Shown here: positions 26,672-33,879 of the stretch, in pieces | Layout of the letters: every line of letters starts with the position of its first letter | Numbering within the stretch: position 1 is the first letter of the stretch | Assembly: GCA_029259715.1 (NCBI GenBank) | Contig: JAJDEP010000003.1 | Location: 62,001-126,000, forward strand | Origin: Planctomycetota bacterium | Lineage (GTDB): Bacteria; Planctomycetota; B15-G4 | DNA length: 64,000 bases | Direction: 5' to 3' | Made by a program: the position numbers and the translations under genes | The notes under the pieces: model-generated | What the model was told of the DNA's origin: nothing | The model's input: only the letters and a program-made list of their open reading frames with translations | Database searches by the model: none

Positions 26672-26698
26672 GCCAGCCTGAACTCTGCCAGCCTGAAC
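26672..26698 (+). repeat. Tandem 12-bp repeat just before the first BMC-P gene
   Basis: GCCAGCCTGAAC is found at 26672-26683 and 26687-26698, a 15-base period. It ends 13 bases before the ATG at 26712 and immediately precedes the AGGGAGC ribosome site. It could be a protein-binding site or affect translation of the shell genes. Confidence 0.5.
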
Positions 26699-26711
26699 AG
26701 GGAGCACGACC

Positions 26712-27038
26712 ATGTTCATCGGAAGGATCGTGGGGACGGTGGTCTCCACGGTGCGCGACCCCAAGGTGGTCGAGCTCAAGCTGCAGATCGTGCAGGAGCT
26801 CGACGAGCACAACGTCCCCCGCGAGAAGTACGTGGTGGCCGCCGACACCGTCGGCGCGGGCCACGGCGACCTGGTGCTCTTCGCCCAGGGCTCGTCAGCG
26901 CGCCAGACCGTGGTCACCGACGGCCGCCCCATCGATGCCGCCATCTTCGCCGTGATCGACTCGTGGGACGTGGACGGCGAGGTCGTGTACCAGAAGGAGG
27001 GCCTCGAGACCCTCGGCTACGAACCGGCGGAGGTCTGA
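26712..27038 (+). CDS. Bacterial microcompartment vertex protein (EutN/CcmL, BMC-P) 1
   Basis: 108 residues, full-length BMC-P. Opens MFIGRIVGTVVSTVRDPKV and has the family hallmark DTVGAGHGDLVLFAQGSSAR. BMC-P proteins form the pentamers that close the corners of microcompartment shells. It is the first of three consecutive BMC-P genes; the next start is 3 bases after its stop. AGGGAGC lies 8 bases before the ATG. In PVC bacteria three BMC-P genes normally accompany two hexamer genes in the fucose/rhamnose (PVM) compartment locus, but no hexamer gene is found here. Confidence 0.95.
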   Translation: MFIGRIVGTVVSTVRDPKVVELKLQIVQELDEHNVPREKYVVAADTVGAGHGDLVLFAQGSSARQTVVTDGRPIDAAIFAVIDSWDVDGEVVYQKEGLETLGYEPAEV

Positions 27039-27041
27039 GGC

Positions 27042-27332
27042 GTGTATCTCGGACGCGTCATCGGTCGCGTGGTGGCGACGCACAAGCTCGCGGGTCTGAA
27101 GGGCGTGGCGTTGCAGCTCGTGCGCCCCGTCGACGAGCACGGCGAGTCGGCCGGCGCCACGGTGGTGGCTTGCGACACGGTCGGCAGCGGACTCGGCGAC
27201 CTCGTGCACGTATGCGACGGTCGCGAGTCGACCTATGCCCTGCCCGACCCTTTCGTCCCCGTGGACGCCACCATCGTGGGCCATGTCGAGGCCTTCGACT
27301 ACGAGGGCGGCTCCGCCGGTTCGGCCGCATGA
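27042..27332 (+). CDS. Bacterial microcompartment vertex protein (EutN/CcmL, BMC-P) 2
   Basis: 96 residues, starting with GTG at 27042. MYLGRVIGRVVATHKLAGLK and the hallmark CDTVGSGLGDLVHVCDGREST identify it. It differs clearly from its two neighbours, so the three are not recent duplicates and may form different pentamers or hetero-pentamers. The third BMC-P gene follows 30 bases later. Confidence 0.93.
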   Translation: MYLGRVIGRVVATHKLAGLKGVALQLVRPVDEHGESAGATVVACDTVGSGLGDLVHVCDGRESTYALPDPFVPVDATIVGHVEAFDYEGGSAGSAA

Positions 27333-27362
27333 CCAGGGCGGCGGCATGACGAGGTCCGGCGC

Positions 27363-27683
27363 ATGAAGATCGGGCGGGTCATCGGCACCGTGGTGACGCC
27401 GATCCAGCACCCGGCCTACGACGGTCGCCGCCTGCTGGCCGTGCGGCCCGAGACCCCCGCAGGGGAAGCAGACGCCGGCGACCGCATGTTCGTGGCCGTG
27501 GACCGGGCCCAGGCCGGGATCGGCGACCGGGTGCTGCTGCTCGCCGAGGGCAGCTCCGTCCGCGACGTCATCGGCGACGCTGTGGCCCCCATCCGCTGCG
27601 CGGTGGTGGGCATCATCGACGAGATCGAGCGGGACGGCCGGGTGATCTGGCCCGCATCGCCGGCCCACGCATCGCTAGACTGA
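27363..27683 (+). CDS. Bacterial microcompartment vertex protein (EutN/CcmL, BMC-P) 3
   Basis: 106 residues. It opens MKIGRVIGTVVTPIQHPAYD and has DRAQAGIGDRVLLLAEGSSV in place of the usual DTVGAG, so the loop that frames the pentamer pore is altered. The last codons (CTA GAC TGA) contain the TAGACT box that precedes the aldolase gene. The aldolase starts 6 bases after its stop. Confidence 0.93.
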   Translation: MKIGRVIGTVVTPIQHPAYDGRRLLAVRPETPAGEADAGDRMFVAVDRAQAGIGDRVLLLAEGSSVRDVIGDAVAPIRCAVVGIIDEIERDGRVIWPASPAHASLD

Positions 27684-27688
27684 CCGCC
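27676..27688 (+). promoter_or_regulatory. TAGACT-N7-ATG box before the aldolase gene
   Basis: TAGACT (27676-27681) lies in the last codons of the third BMC-P gene, followed by GACCGCC and the ATG at 27689. It would allow a leaderless aldolase transcript separate from the shell genes. Confidence 0.42.
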
Positions 27689-28615
27689 ATGAGCTCGACC
27701 ATGAATCCACTCACCGACGCCCAGGAGGCCGGCGACCCCACCCCGGCCCTCGACCCCGTCGCCAGCGATCACACCGGGACGGCGCCGGGCCAGGCCTGCG
27801 CGCCGGCGGCGGTGGCGCCCGCCCTCGAGGGCAAACCCCTCGGCGCCACGCCCTACGCGGCGCCCGCCGCCCCGGCCGAACGCTTCGGCGTGCTGACCAG
27901 CTGCGCGCCCGACGACAAGGCCGGTATCGCCCGCCAGATCTGCGACATCATGCGGATCATGTACGAGCAGGAGTTCGTCGTCGCCAACGACGGCAACGTC
28001 TCCGCCCGCCTCCCGAACGGCAACATCATGATCACCGCGTCGGGCGTGCTGAAGGGCTACATGACGCCCGACCAGATCATCGAGTGCGACCCGGCCGGCA
28101 ACTCCCTCGACGGCCGCCGCGTCACCACCGAGGTGAAGATGCACGTGGCCGCCTACACCGAGCGCCCCGACATCCGCGCCGTGGTCCACGCCCACCCCAT
28201 CTACGCCGTGGCCTTCTCGTTGGCCGGGCTCTCGCTGGCCGAGTGCTCGATCCCCGAGATCATCGTGACCATGGGCACCATCCCCACCGCGCCCTACGCC
28301 ACGCCCTCCACCTACGACCTGCCCGAGTCGCTGCGCGCATTCCTCAGCAAGGGCGACGCCGTCATCATGGCTCGCCATGGAGTCGTCACCGTGGGCAGCG
28401 ACCTGTGGGACGCCTTCAAGAAGATGGAGATGGTCGAGCACACGGCCAAGATCACCCACGCCGCCCGCACCCTGGGGCCGGTCACGCCCCTGCCGCCGCC
28501 GGACGTGCAGGCCCTGCTCGAGACCCGCAAGAAGCTCGGCATCTACACCAAGAACAATCTGTGCGACGGGTGCGGCGCGCGGGAGGTCTGCGCGGCGCCG
28601 CTGTTTCCCGACTGA
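27689..28615 (+). CDS. Class II aldolase (fuculose-phosphate aldolase/RhaD-like), microcompartment-associated
   Basis: 308 residues. A class II aldolase/adducin domain (about 75-280) has the catalytic Glu in TTEVKMHVAAY, zinc ligands in VVHAHPIYAVAF and a third His in IMARHGVVTVG. Such enzymes cleave fuculose- or rhamnulose-1-phosphate to DHAP and lactaldehyde, the aldehyde processed inside PVM microcompartments. The first 70 residues are Ala/Pro-rich and extra to the fold; they may carry a shell-targeting signal, but no clear amphipathic helix is seen. The C-terminus CDGCGAREVC could bind a metal or cluster. It directly follows three BMC-P genes. Confidence 0.9.
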   Translation: MSSTMNPLTDAQEAGDPTPALDPVASDHTGTAPGQACAPAAVAPALEGKPLGATPYAAPAAPAERFGVLTSCAPDDKAGIARQICDIMRIMYEQEFVVANDGNVSARLPNGNIMITASGVLKGYMTPDQIIECDPAGNSLDGRRVTTEVKMHVAAYTERPDIRAVVHAHPIYAVAFSLAGLSLAECSIPEIIVTMGTIPTAPYATPSTYDLPESLRAFLSKGDAVIMARHGVVTVGSDLWDAFKKMEMVEHTAKITHAARTLGPVTPLPPPDVQALLETRKKLGIYTKNNLCDGCGAREVCAAPLFPD

Positions 28616-28683
28616 GCGGCCCCTGGGCGAGCGATCGCCAGGGTTGATCGGCAGCGACGCCGCCCGCCCGGCCCCGCACGATC

Positions 28684-28697
28684 TTGAACGGGTTCAA
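28684..28697. promoter_or_regulatory. Operator palindrome 1 (TTGAAC-GG-GTTCAA)
   Basis: Perfect 14-base inverted repeat placed 8 bases upstream of the -35 box. An identical-arm copy lies at 28738-28751. The likely binder is the TetR-family protein encoded at 29518 in the same operon. Confidence 0.8.
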
Positions 28698-28705
28698 AAA
28701 AGAAC

Positions 28706-28734
28706 TTGCCCGGCCCAGGGTTCGCCTCTAGATT
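28706..28734 (+). promoter_or_regulatory. Sigma-70-type promoter of the TetR operon
   Basis: -35 TTGCCC (28706-28711), spacer of exactly 17 bases, -10 TAGATT (28729-28734). The predicted start point falls near 28741, inside the second palindrome, so a bound repressor would block initiation. Confidence 0.7.
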
Positions 28735-28737
28735 GTT

Positions 28738-28751
28738 TTGAACACGTTCAA
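28738..28751. promoter_or_regulatory. Operator palindrome 2 (TTGAAC-AC-GTTCAA)
   Basis: Perfect 14-base inverted repeat that covers the predicted transcription start, 18 bases before the ATG of the first operon gene. The arms are identical to operator 1, centre to centre 54 bases apart. Confidence 0.8.
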
Positions 28752-28769
28752 TCCCACCGGAGTTCCACC

Positions 28770-29141
28770 ATGGACGACCCCAAGGTCCTCGCCTACGTCA
28801 CCTACCTGCTCGCCAGCGGCGTCCTCGTCGTCTGGGTCGCTCGGACCCTCTTCCGCAACGGCCGGCCCTTCCTGCTCGAGGTCTTCGCCGGCAATGCCGA
28901 GATGGCCGACTCGGTCAATCGGCTCCTCGTGGTGGGCTTCTACCTCGTCAACCTCGGCTACATCAGCCTGACCATGCGGTCCGCCGACCAGGTGCCAGAC
29001 CTCGTCACCGCCCTCGAGTTGCTCTCCGGCAAGCTCGGCTCCGTCATGCTGATCCTCGGCGGGATGCACTTCTTCAACCTGTTCTGCTTCAACCGGCTGC
29101 GTCACCACTACGTCCGCCGGGCCGTCGAGCAGGCCGCGTGA
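28770..29141 (+). CDS. Small multi-pass membrane protein, paralog A of the TetR operon
   Basis: 123 residues with hydrophobic segments at about 8-26, 50-68 and 85-105. No family recognised. The core RLLVVGFYLVNLGYISLTMR resembles the next gene product at GY-[IL]-S-[LV]-T-[MV]-R, with similar segment spacing, so the two look like an old duplication. GGAG lies 7 bases before the ATG. It is the first gene behind the palindrome-framed promoter, hence probably TetR-controlled. Confidence 0.8.
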   Translation: MDDPKVLAYVTYLLASGVLVVWVARTLFRNGRPFLLEVFAGNAEMADSVNRLLVVGFYLVNLGYISLTMRSADQVPDLVTALELLSGKLGSVMLILGGMHFFNLFCFNRLRHHYVRRAVEQAA

Positions 29142-29521
29142 CGTCGCTCATCGATGACGGCCGGACGGAGCTGTACTTCCTCTACCTGGTCCTGGGTGGT
29201 GCGCTGTCCCTCGCCCTGGGTCGCGCGCTCTTCCGCAGTGTGACCCGCGATCTCGGCAGTACCCTGCACCCGCGCTGCGCCGGCCTGATCCGCTTCCATG
29301 CCGTCGCCTACGCTCTGCTCTGCGCGGGTTACCTGAGCGTCACCGTCCGCACGAGCGGATCCTTCCACCGGTTCCAGCAGCTGGTCGAGTGGCTCACCAA
29401 CCGGATCGGCTTCCTCATGCTGTTCCTGGGCCTGTTGATGCTCGTCCAACTGCTCAGCCTGGGACGAGCGTTGAACGGGAGTGCGCTCGCAGTGCGGGAC
29501 GACCGGACACCCGGCCGATGA
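29138..29521 (+). CDS. Small multi-pass membrane protein, paralog B of the TetR operon
   Basis: 127 residues, GTG start overlapping the previous stop (GTGA). Hydrophobic segments at about 10-30, 52-68 and 90-112. The motif LCAGYLSVTVRTSG matches GYISLTMRS in paralog A, and both carry an R-[TA]-LFR stretch after the first segment. Function unknown; the two may form a hetero-oligomer. Its stop overlaps the TetR start (ATGA). Confidence 0.8.
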   Translation: MTSLIDDGRTELYFLYLVLGGALSLALGRALFRSVTRDLGSTLHPRCAGLIRFHAVAYALLCAGYLSVTVRTSGSFHRFQQLVEWLTNRIGFLMLFLGLLMLVQLLSLGRALNGSALAVRDDRTPGR

Positions 29522-30210
29522 CGCCCCCCACCGCCAAGGCGGATCAGACGCGCGCGCGCATCCTGGAAGCCGCCATGCAGCTCTTCCGCGAGAAGGGCTA
29601 CGAGCAGACGACGATGCGCGCCGTCGCCGATGCAGCCGGGGTCTCGACGGGCAACGCCTACTACTACTTCAAGTCCAAGGACGAGATGATCCAGGCGTTC
29701 TACGCGCGCACCCACACCGAACACCTGGCGGCGGTGGGCGCCATCCTCGAGCAAGGCGGCACGCTCGAACAGCGGCTGCTCGGGGTCATGCGGGCCAAAC
29801 TCGACACCATCGCCCCCTACCACCGCTTCGCCGGCGTCCTGTTCCGCACGGCCGCCGATCCGGGCAGCCCCCTCAACCCGTTCAGCGAGGAGTCGCTGCC
29901 CGTCCGCAGCGAGTCCACCGACGTGTTCGCCCGGGTGCTGAAGGGCAGCCGTACGAAGCTCCCCGAGGACCTGGCCGCCGAGCTGCCGCAGCTGCTGTGG
30001 ACCTATCACATGGGCGTGATCCTGTTCTGGATCCACGACACCTCGAAGGGACACGCCCGATCGTATCGGCTGATGGAGGGCACGGTGGGGCTGGTCGTCA
30101 AACTGATCAAGCTCGCCCGCAACCCATTGCTGGCGCCGGTGCGCAAGGCGTCACTGAAGCTGTTGCGCGAGATCCGCGGCGACGACGACCGCCCCCCTGC
30201 GGCAGCCTGA
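29518..30210 (+). CDS. TetR-family transcriptional regulator
   Basis: 230 residues. The N-terminal HTH is intact: TRARILEAAMQLFREKGYEQ, then TTMRAVADAAGVSTGNAYYY with YYYFKSKDEM. The C-terminal ligand domain is unclassified. It is the third gene of the operon it probably represses, by binding TTGAACNNGTTCAA at 28684 and 28738. The ligand is unknown; membrane and epimerase partners would fit a lipid or hydrophobic signal. Confidence 0.93.
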   Translation: MTPPTAKADQTRARILEAAMQLFREKGYEQTTMRAVADAAGVSTGNAYYYFKSKDEMIQAFYARTHTEHLAAVGAILEQGGTLEQRLLGVMRAKLDTIAPYHRFAGVLFRTAADPGSPLNPFSEESLPVRSESTDVFARVLKGSRTKLPEDLAAELPQLLWTYHMGVILFWIHDTSKGHARSYRLMEGTVGLVVKLIKLARNPLLAPVRKASLKLLREIRGDDDRPPAAA

Positions 30211-30227
30211 GGGAGGACACCAAGACC

Positions 30228-31220
30228 ATGAAAGTCGTGATCCCCGGTGGCACGGGACAGGTCGGCACTCTGCTGGCACGCGTGTTCCACGAGGAAGGGC
30301 ACGAGGTCGTCGTGCTCAGCCGCCATCCGCGAACCACGCCGCCGGCCACACCCTGGCGAGTCGGCGCGTGGAACGGCGTGGACAAGGGGCCGTGGGCACT
30401 CGAACTCGAGGGCGCCGACGCCGTGATCAACCTCGCCGGCCGCAGTGTCAATTGCCGCTACGACTCGACCAACCGGGCGGACATCCTCGATTCACGGGTC
30501 CTGTCGACCCGAGCGGTCGGCGCCGCCATCGCGAATTGTGTGGAGCCACCTCGCGTCTGGCTGCAGGCGAGCACCGCCACGATCTACGCCCATCGCTACG
30601 ATGCCCCCAACGACGAGGCGACGGGGCTGATCGGCGGCAGCGAGCCCGAGACGCCCGCGACATGGCGCTTCAGCATCGACGTGGCCCGAGCCTGGGAACG
30701 CGAAGTGGAACAGGCACCTCCCACCCCCACCCGCCGGGTGATCATGCGCTCGGCCATGACCATGAGCCCCGACCGCGGCGGCATCTTCGACACGCTGCTT
30801 GGCTTGGTCCGGCGCGGACTCGGGGGTCGCGCCGGCGACGGACGTCAGTTCGTCTCGTGGATCCACGAGCAGGACTTCGTCCGTGCTGTGAGGCTCTTGA
30901 TCGACGACGCGGCCTTCAGCGGGCCGGTCAATCTGTCCGCGCCCGCGCCCCTGCCCAATGCCGAATTCATGGCTGCGCTGCGCGATGCCTGGGGCACGCG
31001 CATCGGTCTACCCGCAACGGCCTGGATGGTGGAGATCGGCACCTGGCTTCTGCGTACCGAGTCGGAGCTGCCGCTCAAGAGCAGGCGGGTCGTCCCCGCG
31101 CGCCTGCTCGAACACGGATTCTCGTTCGACTTTCCCGACTGGCCCACGGCAGCCGTCGATCTATGCGCACGTTGGCGCCAGCGCCTGCACCCCCGGGAGT
31201 CGGCCCTGCCGACGGGATGA
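30228..31220 (+). CDS. NAD(P)-dependent epimerase of the TIGR01777/YfcH type
   Basis: 330 residues. Rossmann motif GGTGQVG (about 7-13), INLAGRSVNCRYD, the atypical active region with QASTATIYAHRYD, FVSWIHEQDF, and a C-terminal DUF1731-like segment (VPARLLEHGFSFDFPD). This is the TIGR01777 group of SDR epimerases, whose substrate is undetermined. GGGAGGA is about 11 bases upstream of the ATG. It closes the TetR operon. Confidence 0.88.
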   Translation: MKVVIPGGTGQVGTLLARVFHEEGHEVVVLSRHPRTTPPATPWRVGAWNGVDKGPWALELEGADAVINLAGRSVNCRYDSTNRADILDSRVLSTRAVGAAIANCVEPPRVWLQASTATIYAHRYDAPNDEATGLIGGSEPETPATWRFSIDVARAWEREVEQAPPTPTRRVIMRSAMTMSPDRGGIFDTLLGLVRRGLGGRAGDGRQFVSWIHEQDFVRAVRLLIDDAAFSGPVNLSAPAPLPNAEFMAALRDAWGTRIGLPATAWMVEIGTWLLRTESELPLKSRRVVPARLLEHGFSFDFPDWPTAAVDLCARWRQRLHPRESALPTG

Positions 31221-31262
31221 CTCGAGCAGTCCGGATCCGATCCAGGATGGCGCCCGACGCGC

Positions 31263-32435
31263 TCAGTCGGCGGCCTCGACCCGCTCTCTCCGGTTCAAAT
31301 GGGGCCATGGCACCGTCGGAATCGGGACACCGAGGAAGGCGCACAATTCCGGCCAGCCCTGCCCGCCGCAGATGTCGAGTTCGAGCAGATCATCGGGGCG
31401 CTGCGCGAAGTGGCGCCGGACACCCTCGTGGTGACGACGGAGGCCTCTCCTGAAGGTGCGCGCGTCGAATGTGCTCGCTCCGTAGAGGTCGCTCCGCAGC
31501 TTGACCCGAGAGCCGCCCCCGAGCGCTTGAAAGTGCCGGCGCGCCGAATCGAGCCAGGCCGTTTCGTCGCGGACGGTGAGGATGAAGCGCGACCCGGGAT
31601 AGCGGCGATCCAGCTCTCGGTAGGCTCGCGCGATCTGGACGTCCGTGGCGCCGCCCAGGTAGCGGATGCGGTCGAGATCGGCGATGAAGTGCTCGCTCCG
31701 GTAGCCGAGCCCCTCGAAGGCCTCCGTGAGGCTCGTCGTGCCCGTCTTGGATAGACCGATGCCGAACAGCTTGCGCCGCGGAGGCGGAGTCCCACCGGGG
31801 GCGTTCGCCTGCGCTCGCAGCTCTTCGAAGGGCACGAGCTGTTCGAGGCGGATCCAAGGCGGTGGCGACGGCTCTGCGAGTTGTCGCTCCGCCTCGAGCA
31901 AGCGTTCGGCGTGCGACGGTCCCGAAGGGTTCTCGCGCAACCACTCGACGGCCTGCCGGTAGGCCCTGCGAGCTTCCTCGAGACGCGCCTCGCACGCGTA
32001 GGCATGCCCGATCTGCATCCAATGGCGGGCCGGGTTGCGCGACAGGGTCGTCAGGACACGGTGGTGGACACGAGCCGCAGCATGTTCGCGGCGCTCCTCG
32101 TGCAGGAGCGCCATCAACGAGTGGATCTTCTTCGTCCAACGCCGATCCTGCTGGAGCGGTTCCACGGTCGCCCAGGTGTCGTCGAAGAATCCCAGTCGCC
32201 AGTACACCTGTCCCAGGACCATGCGCGCGGACGCATCGGACGCATCGAGCTGGTGACGTGCGCGCGCCTGTCGCAGGGCGTCGTCCCAGCGCCGGGCCGT
32301 CCGGTGTCGGCTGCAGGCCACGGCATGGCCCAGGGCGCGCAGCTTCGCCCAGGGGCTCACGCCACCGCCCGATCGCGGCGCGGCAGCCGACGACTGGCCG
32401 CGCACCTCGCTCGGGGACTCTGCGGCCCCCGTCAT
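31263..32435 (-). CDS. TPR-sulfotransferase
   Basis: 390 residues: helical TPR-like half (about 35-190), then a PAPS-dependent sulfotransferase domain starting with KLFGIGLSKTGTTSLTEAF, the 5'-phosphosulfate loop, and including RFILTVRDETAWLDSARRHF. It probably sulfates a carbohydrate, protein or small molecule in the cytoplasm. The ATG at 32435 overlaps the pgi stop (ATGA), so both are on one transcript. The 42 bases to the convergent epimerase stop show no clear hairpin. Confidence 0.85.
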   Translation of the reverse strand: MTGAAESPSEVRGQSSAAAPRSGGGVSPWAKLRALGHAVACSRHRTARRWDDALRQARARHQLDASDASARMVLGQVYWRLGFFDDTWATVEPLQQDRRWTKKIHSLMALLHEERREHAAARVHHRVLTTLSRNPARHWMQIGHAYACEARLEEARRAYRQAVEWLRENPSGPSHAERLLEAERQLAEPSPPPWIRLEQLVPFEELRAQANAPGGTPPPRRKLFGIGLSKTGTTSLTEAFEGLGYRSEHFIADLDRIRYLGGATDVQIARAYRELDRRYPGSRFILTVRDETAWLDSARRHFQALGGGSRVKLRSDLYGASTFDARTFRRGLRRHHEGVRRHFAQRPDDLLELDICGGQGWPELCAFLGVPIPTVPWPHLNRRERVEAAD

Positions 32436-33796
32436 ACGGTGGAGCGCGGGTCCGTGAGTCGACGGCTGCGCACGCGCTCGGCATCCGCCTCGAATCCCTC
32501 ACGACCCATGAGGCCGTAGGTCGCCAACTTCCCCGCCTCCACGCCGGGCTGGTTGAAGGCGTCGATGCCGTAGAGCTCACCGGCGTAGGCCGTCGACGTC
32601 ATCATCCACATCAGGTACTCGCCCACGCTGGCGGCCGAGACGTTGGGGAAGGTGATCATCGAGCAGGGCCGCCCGGCGTCGACGAGGGCCATGTAGGTGG
32701 CGCGGCACTCAGCATCCAGCAACTGGCCAAAGGTCTTGCCGCCCAGGTAGCCGAGGCCCTCCATGCCCGCCGGCGGGTCGGGGATGACCACATCGTCCGG
32801 GTGATGCAGCACGCGCATGAAGGTGTACGACTTGTCGGCCGGCCCCTCGACGAACAGCTGCACCTGGCTGTGCTGGTCAGTGGCGCCCACGGCCTTGTGC
32901 GGAAGCGGCCCCACGCCGACGCCGGACGCGCCGCGCTTGCCCAGGCTCTCGGCCACGAGTTGGATGTCCCAGTCGACGATCCAGCGCAACTGGTGGGCGT
33001 AGGGGAAGCGCACCTGCGTGCCGATGCCGCACTGCGTGTCGAGGAGATGGTGCGTCGTGGCCATCAGGGCGGCGGGGTTGCGCGTGAAGTCGGCGTCGAG
33101 GCAGCGCTCGCGGCCCACGGCGGCGCCGGCCATGAGCTCCTCCAGGTCCCAACCGAGCAGGGCCCCCGGGAGCAGGCCCACCGGCGTGAGCACGCTGAAG
33201 CGACCGCCCACGTCGTCGGGGATGGTGAAGGTCGCCAGCCCCTCGGCCTCCGCGAAGGGCCGCAGCAGCCCCTTGCTCGCGTCGGTGGTGACGACCACGT
33301 GTTCGCGCCAGGTGTCGCCCAGCACGGCCTTGATGGCCTGCAGGAAGAGCAGGAACTGGCTCATGGTCTCGGCGGTGCTGCCCGACTTGCTGATCACGTT
33401 GAACAGCGTCGTGGCCGGGTTGACCGCGCGCAGGACCCCGCCCACGAGGACCGGGTCGACGTTGTCGACGACGTAGAGCTTGGGCCGGGCGAAGGCCGGG
33501 AGCGGGCTCGACAGGGGCCGCGAGAGCGCCGCGTGCAGGGCCAGCGTGCCCAGGGCCGAGCCGCCGATGCCGAGGACCACCACGTTCTCGAAGCGGCCCT
33601 TGCGTTCGCTGGTGTACTCGAGCACCCCGTCGAGGGCCTCGCGGTCGCCCGGGAGCTTCAGGAAGCCCTTGTCGCCGATGGCGGCCAGGCGTTCGGCGTG
33701 GCAGCCTTCCGCCGCCTCGAGATCGGCAGGTGCGGCGCCCTGCTCGCCCTGCGGCCCGCCTCGCAGGAGGCAGGTGTAGTCGAAGGTCAGCGGCAT
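32432..33796 (-). CDS. pgi: Glucose-6-phosphate isomerase
   Basis: 454 residues, bacterial (GPI) type. Visible are VVVLGIGGSALGTLALHAAL, the phosphate-binding VISKSGSTAETMSQF, DDVGGRFSVLTPVG and KAVGATDQHSQVQLFVEGP with the base-catalytic His region. It interconverts glucose- and fructose-6-phosphate in glycolysis. Unusually it is coupled to a sulfotransferase gene. TATAAC ends 6 bases before the ATG at 33796, close to the leaderless pattern. Confidence 0.96.
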   Translation of the reverse strand: MPLTFDYTCLLRGGPQGEQGAAPADLEAAEGCHAERLAAIGDKGFLKLPGDREALDGVLEYTSERKGRFENVVVLGIGGSALGTLALHAALSRPLSSPLPAFARPKLYVVDNVDPVLVGGVLRAVNPATTLFNVISKSGSTAETMSQFLLFLQAIKAVLGDTWREHVVVTTDASKGLLRPFAEAEGLATFTIPDDVGGRFSVLTPVGLLPGALLGWDLEELMAGAAVGRERCLDADFTRNPAALMATTHHLLDTQCGIGTQVRFPYAHQLRWIVDWDIQLVAESLGKRGASGVGVGPLPHKAVGATDQHSQVQLFVEGPADKSYTFMRVLHHPDDVVIPDPPAGMEGLGYLGGKTFGQLLDAECRATYMALVDAGRPCSMITFPNVSAASVGEYLMWMMTSTAYAGELYGIDAFNQPGVEAGKLATYGLMGREGFEADAERVRSRRLTDPRSTV

Positions 33797-33808
33797 GCGG
33801 GGGTTATA
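33797..33808 (-). promoter_or_regulatory. TATAAC-N6-ATG box before pgi
   Basis: On the minus strand TATAAC (33808-33803) is followed by 6 bases and the ATG at 33796. The last base deviates from TANNNT. Confidence 0.38.
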
Positions 33809-33865
33809 TCAAGCCCTCGCGCCCGAGCCACAGCGCGGACATACCCATGGGCACACTCGCACCGA

Positions 33866-33879
33866 TACGATCGACCGCG
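33866..33879 (+). promoter_or_regulatory. TACGAT-N8-ATG box before the RND transporter
   Basis: TACGAT (33866-33871) is followed by CGACCGCG and the ATG at 33880, nearly the same string as before the aminotransferase at 16071. It favours 33880 over the ATG at 33847. Confidence 0.42.

Noticed and set aside
26712..27683. The three BMC-P genes as a recent tandem duplication
   Set aside because: Only the fold-defining residues are shared; the pore loop and C-termini differ, so they are old paralogs.
28684..28751. LexA or Cheo-type SOS boxes
   Set aside because: Those need GAAC-N4-GTTC; here the arms are separated by two bases, and a TetR gene is in the operon.
33847..33879. Upstream ATG at 33847 as the RND start
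   Set aside because: TACGAT with 8 bases to the ATG at 33880 fits the leaderless pattern and no ribosome site precedes 33847; not decisive.
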